Assembly (NCBI RefSeq): GCF_018324205.1
Contig: NZ_AP023356.1
Span: 5,748,001-5,812,000 of the forward strand
Source: Actinoplanes ianthinogenes
Lineage (GTDB): Bacteria > Actinomycetota > Actinomycetes > Mycobacteriales > Micromonosporaceae
Length of the DNA stretch: 64,000 nt
Reading direction: 5' to 3'
The first letter of the stretch is position 1. Each line of letters begins with the position of its first letter. Position numbers and translations under genes: made by a program. Shown piece by piece: positions 18,932 to 27,182 of the stretch. Under the pieces are notes generated by a model, which saw only the letters and a list, made by a program, of their open reading frames with translations, was not told the origin of the DNA and searched no databases.

Positions 18932-19627
18932 TCAACGGCTAGGCGCGTCAGATTCAGAGGTCACGCTCACCCCTTTCCTGACCGCGAGCTCGCGGTTCAG
19001 ACCGAGGATCGCTCGCCTCAAGGCCTCCATCACATGCAAGGCCGCTTCAGGAGAATTAGTTTGCAGCGCCAGGTCACTCCAAGCCGACATCACCGGCCAC
19101 CACCACTGCTCTTGGTGCCGCAGGTCGTGCGCAAGCTTACGAAACCTGTCAATATCCTGCGCTGTAATTTGCAAATTGGGGTTGCGATCAAGAAAATCAA
19201 CAACAAGCAAGGATGGATCACTATAGAGTGCAGCCTTCAACCTATGGAGACGCTCAATGCGTCGCGCGTCTTCCCGAGTTTGGATAGCCGCTTGCCGCTC
19301 GACCGCACCCACACGCACAGATATACGAGCCGTAAGACGCCTATAATAACTTCGAAGACTTCCTCTCGGAATGCCAAATTGAGAGTTCAGTGCATCCGCG
19401 CACTGCGAAGCCTCGTCGCCTGCCCAGTCCGTGCATTGCCGGCGGATCTCTTGACCAAGGAGGTTGCGCACATAGCTTTCGAGATCCCCATGACGCTTCC
19501 ATCCGCGATAGCACTGTGCTTCATAACTAACCTCAAAGCATATTTCAGGTGTAGCTGTTGGACACCTTAAGCTTGCGGGTGAACGTAGCATTATTGCCCG
19601 ACCGAACCAACCAATCAAAGTAGTCAC
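18932..19627 (-). CDS. Uncharacterised helical protein, third gene of the Trypco1/trypsin operon
   Basis: 231 aa. Its GTG start (19627) overlaps the TGA of the protease gene as GTGA, so it is translationally coupled. Composition is mixed alpha-helical and charged: an N-terminal Cys-containing segment (CFEVSYEAQCYRGWKRHGDL), a middle stretch resembling a helix-turn-helix (QFGIPRGSLRSYYRRLTAR), and a long helix region with WWWPVMSAWSDLALQ near 180. No known family is recognised. Base composition is clearly lower in GC than the flanking core genes and matches the two genes upstream, so all three probably arrived together. It could be an effector or regulator of the protease/ATPase; this is inference from position. 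Confidence 0.75.
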   Translation of the reverse strand: MTTLIGWFGRAIMLRSPASLRCPTATPEICFEVSYEAQCYRGWKRHGDLESYVRNLLGQEIRRQCTDWAGDEASQCADALNSQFGIPRGSLRSYYRRLTARISVRVGAVERQAAIQTREDARRIERLHRLKAALYSDPSLLVVDFLDRNPNLQITAQDIDRFRKLAHDLRHQEQWWWPVMSAWSDLALQTNSPEAALHVMEALRRAILGLNRELAVRKGVSVTSESDAPSR

Positions 19628-22161
19628 CTATCAAGTTCCAGGATCTTAGCGAGGTCGGCAACCGGATCGCGATTCGCCTCACTACCCGCCTGGCGAAGCT
19701 GCGCCGACAGGTTGAACATGGACAGCAGTGCACCATTCTGCCTAACGGCGTGCCCGATCCGTTCGAGAACCTGAAGATAAAGCATACTATCCATGCTTGC
19801 CTTCTGAATGAGATGAATAACAGCCCGGCTCAGATTAGGCTGAGCGATGATTCGGCCAATCATGCGATCTACATTTTGTTCAGAATCGCGCTTCTCAAGA
19901 AGCCACCTATAGCCTCTAAAGTCTGACTCGGCGATCGCCACAAAGGCAAGTCCAGTTGCTCTACTATCTGGACTCTTTGCAAACCATGTCTCGGCTTTCT
20001 CCAAGAACCATTCAGAAAGCTGTGGGTCATCAACAGTTTCGCGGAAGGTAGCGCTGACCTCCTCAAGAACATTCGGCGACGTAGAGTAGTCAGCCACTCG
20101 CTGAAGCCTTTTGACTGCAATATCGCATCGATCAGTGTGCAACATTCCTTTTGCAACCTCGACGACGACTGACTGGTAGTCAGACTGTACGGCCCAGTCA
20201 TATATAAGACGCTCACACCGTCGTTGCATATGCGGGTTTCGGAGCGCGCGAGATAGAACGCCACTCAGGATTTCCGGCTTATTATGCCTCTGAGCTTGGG
20301 GGCCTATAGTACCTTTAATAATGTCTACGTCCTGCTGTCTCTGGATTGCAGAGAATAGCAGTTCGTCGGCACTCTGTCCCTTTAGCTCCTCAGACGACCC
20401 GATTACCCAGGCAGTTAGCGGACCGCGAGACTTCGGGTAATTATCCCATACGTACTTGACAACCGCTTCGGCTAGACCCTCACGCTTCAAGGCCACCAAG
20501 TCACCGCTGGTAGGTTCGGCCTGAATAGCCTGTAGGCGACCTCGTAGCCCCGGTTTCGCGAGAGTCAGGAATGGCTCGGACTTTCCCTCTTCCGGGCGTT
20601 TCTTTCCTCGAAGCTGATACTCAAGCTGTTCAGCGCCTTCCTCAAGCTTGCGAAGACTCACATGCCGGTAGCATGCAAGAGCGAGGATAAGGCATCTGTC
20701 TTGAGGCGACAGTACCTTAAGATTGCCAGATCGGTGAACGGTGTAACTAGAGCTTGCGCTCGCGTAATCGCGATCGGCAAACATCACGTCAAGCTCTTCT
20801 GAGTGATCGTCAAGGGCTTCCGCAATGTCTGACGCATCGAGGTGCGGCCCCGTATCTCCGAATCTTCCGGCTTCATGATAGAGATGAAGCACCCTCTCGA
20901 CGGCAGTCATTGTCTGGACGGCATTCCGCCCACGGAGATGACTCACGACCCGGTTATCCTCGAACATCGATGTTACTTCAGGAGCCCTTGCTTCGATATA
21001 TCTCTTCGCAAGTTCGACAGGATCGGGAGCGCTCCGAAGGTAAATGACCCGGACTTTATCAACGGCTTTGGCAGAAAAGCCGGGCCATACTTCCTCCTGA
21101 ACAGTAATGACCAAGTGCGACTGAATATCATGGAATTCGGTAGCGATCTGTCCAAGACTTCTTATAAATTGCTCTGAGGGGCGGTCGTGCTCAGGATCCT
21201 TGAGATCAAGCACCGCCCCGCGTCGGGCACGCCGAGGTATCGATTCAACGTTTGGCGAGCTCCAGTCACCCGGATCCAGACGAGTAATGTTCGTACTTTC
21301 TGGAGTAATTTGTAGAAGCAAGTTTTCAACAAAGGTTGTAGCCCCCATACCCGCTGCCGCTACAACTATCAGGATGCACGCGCTACGGAGCGCTTCGCCG
21401 GCTCTATCCCACTCCGTGCTCCACTCGGGAGCAGCGTAGAAGACATCGTTCTGCATAGACTGCCGATTAAGTACCGTTTCAGTCAGCCAGCTGTCACGGA
21501 CTGCTCTATTTGAACCTTGCGATCGATCTATGGGTGGATTCGCGTAAGGCTTAAGAAGCGATTCGAGCATCTCCACCCGCGCAATCCATACGCGGTTCTG
21601 GTTCCATCCGTCTATTGAATTATAACGTCCTGTCAAAACCCCTATGACAGCCTGGTCGCCGTCGCGAACGATAGGGCAACCGCTCATCCCTTGGGTGACT
21701 CCTGATGCAGTGGCAGCGGCGAGCAGAAGACCATCTGGCCTCTCTGCCAGACCCTCCCAAATGCCTCGACTTTCCAGGAAATTGAATTGCTGGTCGCCAT
21801 CCGATTCAGGCATGATGCCATACCCAGCAACCGAAAATTCGGTACCGGGCATCTGGGCGTCGGACAGCGCTAAGAGTGAGACACTGCCAGCTAGATTCTG
21901 AGCCGAATGAAGTAGGGCAAGATCATTCTTCATGTCGGTAGCGAGAACGCTGGCTCTAATTCTTCGCTCGCTTCCTGGCACTACGGGTTCGATCCACACC
22001 TCGGATCCGACCGGATCGGAGATGACATCCGCAAGCACGTGATATGCCGTCACCAAGTATCCGTCCGCGACTTGGAAGCAAGTTCCAACGGGGATATCCG
22101 TGGTATCTACAACACGTCCGAGACAGAGTTTCAGACTGACCGCTGAGCCTGTGCTACTCAT
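19624..22161 (-). CDS. Trypsin-like serine protease fused to a STAND-like pseudo-P-loop and helical repeats
   Basis: 845 aa, ATG with AAAAGGA 6 nt upstream. Residues 1-205 are a trypsin-like domain without signal peptide: triad H41 (TAYH), D80 (KNDLALL) and S160 (TQGMSGCP). Residues 250-450 resemble a STAND-type P-loop ATPase, but the Walker A is GMGATT (271-276), with Ala at the position of the nucleotide-binding Lys; Walker B is VLDLKD (317-322). Residues 480-845 are alpha-helical, probably repeats. The design (sensor or effector protease plus switch plus repeats) is that of prokaryotic conflict/immunity proteins. It overlaps the Trypco1 gene by 8 nt. Cytosolic location is inferred from the missing signal peptide. 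Confidence 0.85.
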   Translation of the reverse strand: MSSTGSAVSLKLCLGRVVDTTDIPVGTCFQVADGYLVTAYHVLADVISDPVGSEVWIEPVVPGSERRIRASVLATDMKNDLALLHSAQNLAGSVSLLALSDAQMPGTEFSVAGYGIMPESDGDQQFNFLESRGIWEGLAERPDGLLLAAATASGVTQGMSGCPIVRDGDQAVIGVLTGRYNSIDGWNQNRVWIARVEMLESLLKPYANPPIDRSQGSNRAVRDSWLTETVLNRQSMQNDVFYAAPEWSTEWDRAGEALRSACILIVVAAAGMGATTFVENLLLQITPESTNITRLDPGDWSSPNVESIPRRARRGAVLDLKDPEHDRPSEQFIRSLGQIATEFHDIQSHLVITVQEEVWPGFSAKAVDKVRVIYLRSAPDPVELAKRYIEARAPEVTSMFEDNRVVSHLRGRNAVQTMTAVERVLHLYHEAGRFGDTGPHLDASDIAEALDDHSEELDVMFADRDYASASSSYTVHRSGNLKVLSPQDRCLILALACYRHVSLRKLEEGAEQLEYQLRGKKRPEEGKSEPFLTLAKPGLRGRLQAIQAEPTSGDLVALKREGLAEAVVKYVWDNYPKSRGPLTAWVIGSSEELKGQSADELLFSAIQRQQDVDIIKGTIGPQAQRHNKPEILSGVLSRALRNPHMQRRCERLIYDWAVQSDYQSVVVEVAKGMLHTDRCDIAVKRLQRVADYSTSPNVLEEVSATFRETVDDPQLSEWFLEKAETWFAKSPDSRATGLAFVAIAESDFRGYRWLLEKRDSEQNVDRMIGRIIAQPNLSRAVIHLIQKASMDSMLYLQVLERIGHAVRQNGALLSMFNLSAQLRQAGSEANRDPVADLAKILELDR

Positions 22162-22534
22162 TGGATTCCTTTTGGCCGTCAGAGTCGTGCCACTCGAATG
22201 ATTCGTCAGGATCCGTGACCGGATTTTGCGCGAATATCATTTTCACCGCTAGTGTGCCCTCAGCCGAGACTCCGCCCAAGATGATGTTTCCTTGCGCCGA
22301 AAACTTCAAACCAAATTGGATTTCGATCTGACTAGCCTGACTAGCCTTCTGGGCTACGTGCAGGCCGGTCGCAGAAATAGACTGCGCTACGGCTTCGATT
22401 ACTTTTTGTGATCTTTCCAGCAAGTCCGATACCTTCTCGGCAGTCTGCTGCCTCCCCGAGGTGGGCTCGGTTCCTGCGCTGCGTGTGACTTCGACGAGAA
22501 TCTGCACGCCATTGATGTCCGCCGGAAGTAGCAT
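22154..22534 (-). CDS. Trypco1 (CU044_2847-family) trypsin-co-occurring domain protein
   Basis: 126 aa from ATG 22534 (AAGGAG 7 nt upstream); a longer frame to 22585 lacks a ribosome site. The pattern NGVQILVEV at the start, a central helix (EKVSDLLERSQKVIEAVAQS), then IEIQFGLKFSAQGNIILGGV and a final strand LAVKMIF matches the small Trypco1 domain, which occurs next to or fused with trypsin-like proteases in predicted bacterial immunity loci (Kaur, Aravind and colleagues). Its biochemical role is not established; it probably binds or gates the protease. First gene of a three-gene operon; its C-terminus overlaps the protease start. Confidence 0.85.
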   Translation of the reverse strand: MLLPADINGVQILVEVTRSAGTEPTSGRQQTAEKVSDLLERSQKVIEAVAQSISATGLHVAQKASQASQIEIQFGLKFSAQGNIILGGVSAEGTLAVKMIFAQNPVTDPDESFEWHDSDGQKESNE

Positions 22535-22728
22535 ATAGAGCTCCTTTGAGCGCCGTACGACTCTCCTTGATCGGCAACTAAGCAAGCTTCGACGAGCATC
22601 GTTGGTTATTGCGCTCCGCCGGACCCCTTACGTCGGATAACTGACACAGCAAATAACAAGCAAGGAGCCGACATCATCTGACGGTCACCATGCGCTTTGT
22701 GCGCCCGTGGTCAGGAATCCGACAGACT

Positions 22729-22757
22729 TTGGCAGATTGATCTGCATCTCTTAGACT
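22729..22757 (+). promoter_or_regulatory. Promoter for the 72-aa ORF
   Basis: TTGGCA (22729-22734), a 17-nt spacer and TAGACT (22752-22757), a close match to the housekeeping consensus, about 42 nt before the ATG at 22799. It points away from the Trypco1 operon. Confidence 0.65.
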
Positions 22758-22798
22758 AAGGACCGGCCGCTCGGCGCTAGATGGCGTTTGGAGAGCAC

Positions 22799-23017
22799 AT
22801 GGATGATCAAACAGCCAGAGATGAGAGTGTGGCGGCGGTCTACATCGGCGGAGATAGCGAAGCCCAAGTCCTCAACAGAGCGGCGCAGTGGGCGGCTAGT
22901 AATGATGGGGCAGTTGAGATACAGGCCGTGCATTGGCAACGTCTTTCGCCTCGATTGACCGCCGATCAGCCGGTCTTTGAGATTCACATCTATTTCGAAC
23001 CGCAACAAGCCGACTAA
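22799..23017 (+). CDS. Small hypothetical protein divergent from the Trypco1 operon
   Basis: 72 aa from ATG 22799 (TTTGGAGAG about 6 nt upstream; ATG 22781 is the alternative). Predicted order is a strand (VAAVYIGGD), a helix (SEAQVLNRAAQWAASND), a strand (AVEIQAVHWQRLS) and a strand (PVFEIHIYFEPQ), a compact alpha/beta fold. No family recognised. It has its own promoter, shares the intergenic region with the Trypco1 operon and has similar base composition, so it may be an associated regulator or antidote. Nothing in the sequence proves that link. Confidence 0.6.
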   Translation: MDDQTARDESVAAVYIGGDSEAQVLNRAAQWAASNDGAVEIQAVHWQRLSPRLTADQPVFEIHIYFEPQQAD

Positions 23018-23285
23018 CCCAGGCGCCGTTCGATTTGGCAAAGCTATTCGACGGCGTTAGGCTCGCAACCAGCTAGACCGAAGTGCGGACTGTGGTCAGC
23101 AGAGCCGGCGACGCTCGTCATACTGCCCGCTTGGGAACTCGTCGTTCCGGACACCGTGTGCCGCCGAACGGACAACAAGACGTTCCCAAGACGTCTGTCG
23201 GGCGCGGTTGGAGTGCCGTCAAGGCAGCCGAAGCTGTTAGCAACGCCGAGGCAGCTACGCACCAAGGGGTCACGACGCGCCCTAA

Positions 23286-24653
23286 TACTGCAACGGCATT
23301 TCGGGTGGTGTCTGCCCGCGCCGGTGGTAGTGGCTGACGCGGGCTTGCCATTGGCGGTGTCGTCGGAAGTAGGACCAGGCCAGGACGTGGTCGGCTGATG
23401 GTCGGCGCGTCAGGGTGAATGCCAGGAGGAGGCGGCGCAGCTCGGGTACCGTCAGCGCGATTACTGTGCCCGGGTCGAAGTCGGGTTTGCCTGTGCGGCC
23501 AAGGCCTTGACCACGACGAGCAGCGCATGCGCGGCGATGGACAGGGTGATGTGGGCATACCAGGCCCGCCAGTCGCGGACCTGGTATTCATCGAGGCCGG
23601 CTTCGTTCTTGGCCTGTTGGAAGCATTCCTCGACTGGCCAGCGGCGTCCGGCGATGCGGGCCAGCTGGGTCAGGGTAGTGCGGGTCGGGGCGTAGCAGTG
23701 GTAGTAGGCAAGCTCGGTCGGGTCGCTGATCGAGCGACGGGCCATCACCCAGTGCCCGAACCCGTGCCGCCATTCGGGTCTGACCGCGACGCGGGCCCAG
23801 TCGTAGCACCGTTGGCCGTGCGCACCCGCGCCGCAGCTGATCCGTCGCCATTTCGCCGCTGGTAGAGCGGCCAGATCGGGCATGGCCACGACGTGCTGCC
23901 AGTCCCGGCCGGGTGCGGTGTCGTCGCAGCGGGTCGCCAGGACGTGCGGGATCCGGCGCTCTTCCAGCCAGGTGCGTAGGTAGGGGACCTGGCCGTAGAC
24001 CTCGTCGTCGGCGACCCACCCGAACGGCACGGCGGCGTCGATCGCGCGTTGCAGCATCGTCATCGCGATACGCGGTTTGGTGGCGAACTCGACGTCGTCG
24101 CCGATCCCGGCCCGCCGGCAGCGATCCCGGTCGTCGGTCCAGGACTTGGGCAGGTACAGCGCCCGGTCGATCAGGGCGTGGCCGTGACCGCCGACGTACG
24201 CCAGAGACACCCCGATCTGGCAGTTCTCGGTCCGCCCGGCGGTGCCGGAGTACTGCCGTTGCACCCCGGCGGAGTGCTGGCCCTTCTTCAAGAAGCCGGT
24301 GTCGTCGACGACCAGGACCGCGTCCGGGTCACCCAGGTGGGTCACCACGAGGTCACGCACGTCGTCGCGGACGCCGTCAACGTCGAACTCGGCCCGGCGC
24401 AGCAGCCGCTGCATCCCGCCCGGACTGACGTCACCGGCATGCTCGGCGATCGTCCACCCGTTATGCCGGGACAGTCCGGCGGTCAGACCGCGCAGGTAGC
24501 GCGCGGCCCGGGACCGCGGCTCGATACGACCGAACCGCGGTCCGATCCGTGTGCAGAAACGATCCAGCTCCAACCGCCACTGATCGACAACCTTCACACC
24601 ATGACCAACGCGCGAACAGCAAGAGCGTCACTCACCAAAGTGCCGCTGCAGTA
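23286..24653. mobile_element. Complete IS701-family insertion sequence with CTAA target duplication
   Basis: 1368 bp. The ends start TACTGCAACGGCATTTCGGG (left, 23286) and, on the other strand from 24653, TACTGCAGCGGCACTTTGGT, 20-bp inverted repeats with four mismatches. Both ends are flanked by CTAA (23282-23285 and 24654-24657), a 4-bp YTAR duplication as expected for IS701. One transposase gene fills most of it. With intact ends, gene and duplication it looks recent and potentially active. Confidence 0.95.
23461..24597 (-). CDS. IS701-family DDE transposase
   Basis: 378 aa, full length. RNase H-fold transposase that cuts and pastes the surrounding IS. Acidic triad positions are in VLVVDDTGFLKKG, FGWVADDEVYGQVPYL and the EECFQQAKNEAGLDEYQVRD segment near 330-350, the last being characteristic of IS701/IS4-like enzymes. 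The start ATG 24597 lies 56 nt inside the right inverted repeat and the stop 175 bp from the left one. GC-rich codon use differs from the lower-GC genes just upstream, in line with an independent arrival. Confidence 0.95.
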   Translation of the reverse strand: MKVVDQWRLELDRFCTRIGPRFGRIEPRSRAARYLRGLTAGLSRHNGWTIAEHAGDVSPGGMQRLLRRAEFDVDGVRDDVRDLVVTHLGDPDAVLVVDDTGFLKKGQHSAGVQRQYSGTAGRTENCQIGVSLAYVGGHGHALIDRALYLPKSWTDDRDRCRRAGIGDDVEFATKPRIAMTMLQRAIDAAVPFGWVADDEVYGQVPYLRTWLEERRIPHVLATRCDDTAPGRDWQHVVAMPDLAALPAAKWRRISCGAGAHGQRCYDWARVAVRPEWRHGFGHWVMARRSISDPTELAYYHCYAPTRTTLTQLARIAGRRWPVEECFQQAKNEAGLDEYQVRDWRAWYAHITLSIAAHALLVVVKALAAQANPTSTRAQ

Positions 24654-24657
24654 CTAA

Positions 24658-25478
24658 GCCGTGCGGTGCGGGTGGCAACGGCGCGAACCAGGGTCCGGTC
24701 GTGCATGCCGCCACAAGCGCACGGCCGGACCTCTGCTTGTTCGCCAGCTTTGCGAGGAAGCGATGCCACATTCGCGTCGGCATGCATCGGCCTCGACCCC
24801 GCCGAAGCACCGGCCAGCAACCATCCATCGACCATCACGCCACTGGTGGGTGCCATGGCGCTCACGCTGCGCCTGCGGGCTCAGCGACTGGCCGTGCCAA
24901 GCCACTACCTGCGGGTCAGCACCGGCCAGCACACGTCCGCCAGCACCACCCCGAACGGAACGCGCTCCGTCGGCCGGATCAGCGCCGGAAACGAGTCAGC
25001 GTCCGGCCTGGGACGGGCCGACGATCCTGCTCACTCCGCTACTGACCTGCGGCCGGCGGTGGCGCAGCAACGGCGCCGAATGGGCGCCCGTGTACTTCAC
25101 CTCGCCGACCGCCCATCCTGGAAGCGCCAGCACTGCAGCGACGCTGCCAAGCCGTAGTTGCTGGGCTGGCCGGAGGCAAGGAAGGCCCGGCTGCACAACG
25201 CGGAGCGTATACAGCCGAGCCTCGATCAACGTCGTTGCCACCCGCACCAGGTATGAAGAGACGGCGGCCGGTTGGCCACCTGGAGCGCGGCTGCCTCGGC
25301 GTTGCCCATAGCGTCAATCCCACGGCGCGACAGCTCAACCGCGACTGACTGGACGTCCGAGGCACGGCTTCTCGTCCCCCTAGGTACAGCACCGGATCAG
25401 CAGTTAGCTGACGGCGTCTTTCAAATGTCGGACCTGGTCACCGAGGTTCAAGTAAGAGGTCATTACCTCCTCGGCATT
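24658..25478. other. 820 bp without a recognisable gene, right of the IS
   Basis: Both strands contain only short frames with no family pattern and heavy Arg/Ser/Pro composition, typical of out-of-frame high-GC DNA. It may be decayed remains of the gene or element that received the IS; joining the flanks at the CTAA site does not restore an obvious long frame either. No tRNA or terminal repeats seen. Confidence 0.5.
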
Positions 25479-25554
25479 GCGGCCCCCTGTTCGCGGAAAG
25501 CGTGAACCGGGGGCCGTTTCGGTTTGTCTGCTCCGGAGGGGCCGAGCCCTCGGA
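25479..25554. repeat. Structured repeat copy A (left of vapBC)
   Basis: Two consecutive hairpins. The first is CGGCCCCC...GGGGGCCG enclosing TTCGCG-GAAA-GCGTGAA; the second is CTCCGGAGGGGC / GCCCTCGGA. Between them is GTTTCGGTTTGTCTG. The first 58 bases match copy B at 26359 with only two differences, both of which keep pairing in the inner stem. Confidence 0.85.
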
Positions 25555-25667
25555 CACCCCGAGTTACGTGGGTTGCGGTGGCTGCGGTTGGTAGCGGTTC
25601 GTAGTGGGCCGCTTTGCGCGCTGCGCGCGCTCGCCAGGAGCGAACCGGCTTTTTGGCACCGGTGGAC

Positions 25668-26042
25668 CTAGGCGGGCAGGACGTCGATGTCGTATTTCGG
25701 TATCTCGGCGTCGCGAGTTACCAAGGTCATGCGTTCGACCTGGGCCTGGGCGATGAGCATGCGGTCGAACGGGTCTCGGTGAATGAGGGGGAGGCGTCCT
25801 GCGGCGATGGCGTGCTCGGCGGTGATGTCCAGGTGGCGGAAGCCGCTGTCGCGGATGCGTTCGGGGAGATCGGCCGGCTTCTCCAGCTTGCCGATGGACT
25901 GCTTGATGGCCACCTCCCAGATTGTTGCCGGGCTGATGTAGACGTCCGGCTCGTGGTCGAGCCGGTCCTTGATCTCGGTGGCGAGCGTGGGATCGTCCGT
26001 GAGCCACCACAGCACGATGTGCGTGTCCAGAAGCAGGCTCAT
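25668..26042 (-). CDS. vapC: VapC-type PIN-domain toxin
   Basis: 124 aa. PIN-domain endoribonuclease toxin; acidic metal-binding residues are D6 (LLLDTHIVLWWL), E43 (TIWEVAIK), D90 and D93 (HRDPFDRMLIAQA), and D111 (TRD). The sequence is closest in pattern to the Sll0205-like PIN subgroup. The ATG overlaps the antitoxin stop as ATGA (26039-26042), so toxin synthesis depends on antitoxin translation. All catalytic residues are intact. The VapC targets (tRNA or rRNA) cannot be read from sequence. Confidence 0.93.
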   Translation of the reverse strand: MSLLLDTHIVLWWLTDDPTLATEIKDRLDHEPDVYISPATIWEVAIKQSIGKLEKPADLPERIRDSGFRHLDITAEHAIAAGRLPLIHRDPFDRMLIAQAQVERMTLVTRDAEIPKYDIDVLPA

Positions 26043-26290
26043 GCGAGACCGAAATCCCGGGCGATGGATTCGTTCGTCTCGGGGGAGTCCCAGTCGTCGG
26101 CTATGACGAGTTGGCCGGCCAGGGAGCCTCGACCAGTTCTGTCGACCCTGCGGTTGAGCGGAATCACCTTGGCAACGGGGGTGCCGGCCCGGCTGATGAT
26201 GATCTCTTCACCGTGCTCGACGCGGTCGATGATCCGCGAAAGGTTCGTCTTCGCGTCGTGGATGTTGAACTGCGCGGCTGCTTCTGGCAT
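26039..26290 (-). CDS. vapB: Phd/YefM-type antitoxin of the vapBC module
   Basis: 83 aa. The N-terminal DNA-binding half (FNIHDAKTNLSRIIDRVEHG, then EEIIISRAGTPVAKVIPL) is the Phd/YefM fold; the C-terminal part (ADDWDSPETNESIARDFGL) is the flexible toxin-neutralising segment. It binds VapC and represses the operon. GGAGGAGG lies about 6 nt before the ATG, a very strong ribosome site, as expected for excess antitoxin. First gene of the pair. Confidence 0.92.
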   Translation of the reverse strand: MPEAAAQFNIHDAKTNLSRIIDRVEHGEEIIISRAGTPVAKVIPLNRRVDRTGRGSLAGQLVIADDWDSPETNESIARDFGLA

Positions 26291-26624
26291 GGCCTCCTCC
26301 TTAGCTAAGAGGTTAGCCCGCCACCGGAGCGTCGAGTGAGATCCAGCTCCACTGCCTGGCGGCCCCCTGTTCGCGGAAAGCGCGAGCCGGGGGCCGTTTC
26401 GGTTTGTCTGCTCCGGGGGCCGAGCCCCCGGAAACCCCGCGGCTCTTGGCCCCTCAAGCCGGCGGCCTCGCGCCTCCCCTACAGCAGGCTCTTCGAGCTC
26501 GCGAATCCTTGGCTGTCCGTGGGTTCAGCGGGCCCTGCGCCGCCCTTGACCCTGCGGGTCCCACGTGGGTCTGGCGTTCCGGGAGGAAGTTGGGGTTTGT
26601 TGTAACCGGACGGGGTGGTGCGGT
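26291..26624. other. Gene-free stretch between vapBC and the sigma factor
   Basis: About 330 bp. It holds the vapBC promoter region, structured repeat copy B and about 190 bp of GC-rich DNA (CCTCAAGCCGGCGGCCTCGC and similar) with no frame that looks coding. The right boundary of the island probably lies here. Confidence 0.5.
26359..26432. repeat. Structured repeat copy B (right of vapBC)
   Basis: Same two-hairpin unit as copy A. The second hairpin is a perfect 9-bp stem TCCGGGGGC-CGA-GCCCCCGGA. The same orientation in both copies makes this an 880-bp direct repeat pair bracketing the toxin-antitoxin module; both halves also look like terminators. Confidence 0.85.
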
Positions 26625-27182
26625 GTGTATTCCGGTGTGGGGGTATCGACGGCGGCTGGGGCTGTGGTGGGGGATGACGGGGCGGACTTCGACTCGTTTT
26701 ATGCGGGGGCGGTTCGGCGGGTTGTGCTCTATCTCTATGCCATCTGTGGGGACCGGGACGTGGCGCAGGACGTGGCGCAGGAGGCGTTTGCCCGGGGGTG
26801 GCAGCACTGGGCCCGGGTTGCGCGGTATGACGAGCCCGAGGCCTGGGTGCGGACTGTCGGCGCTCGGCTGCTGATCAATCGGTGGCGTGGGGTGCGGCGG
26901 TGGGTGGCGGCGCGGTCTCGCCTGGGGCCGCCGGATGAGGCGAGCGGGAGTCCGTCGCCGGACCGGGTGGCTGTGGTCGCGGCTCTTCAGCGGCTGCCGA
27001 AGTCGCAGCGGCAGGTCATAGCTCTGTACTACCTCCTCGACATCTCGGTGCGGGACATCGCGGCGGACCTCGGCGTTCCGGAGGGGACGGTCAAGGTGCG
27101 GCTCTCCCGGGGGCGGGCCGCGCTTGCCCGGCTGCTCGGCGACAACGATCAGGAGAACAGTGATGTCACGTCCCGTGCCTGA
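26625..27182 (+). CDS. ECF-type RNA polymerase sigma factor
   Basis: About 185 aa. Region 2 is DFDSFYAGAVRRVVLYLYAI, CGDRDVAQDVAQEAFARGWQ with the W-V-R-T recognition helix; region 4 is LQRLPKSQRQVIALYYLLDI followed by SVRDIAADLGVPEGTVKVRL. The linker is short, as in ECF factors; the closest style is SigE-like. Several GTG codons (26625, 26637) could be the start and none has a strong ribosome site. The downstream membrane-protein gene overlaps its end by 20 nt, making that protein the likely regulator. Confidence 0.9.
   Translation: MYSGVGVSTAAGAVVGDDGADFDSFYAGAVRRVVLYLYAICGDRDVAQDVAQEAFARGWQHWARVARYDEPEAWVRTVGARLLINRWRGVRRWVAARSRLGPPDEASGSPSPDRVAVVAALQRLPKSQRQVIALYYLLDISVRDIAADLGVPEGTVKVRLSRGRAALARLLGDNDQENSDVTSRA

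Noticed and set aside
24658..25478. Possible degenerate transposase or toxin gene right of the IS
   Set aside because: No frame shows DDE, PIN or HTH patterns; left as unassigned.
15029..26600. Second copy of the ssrA 3' end marking attR
   Set aside because: Scanned for the GGTTCGATTCCCGGCACCTC end by eye and found no copy in the window; serine integrases need only a few identical bases, so absence is not informative.
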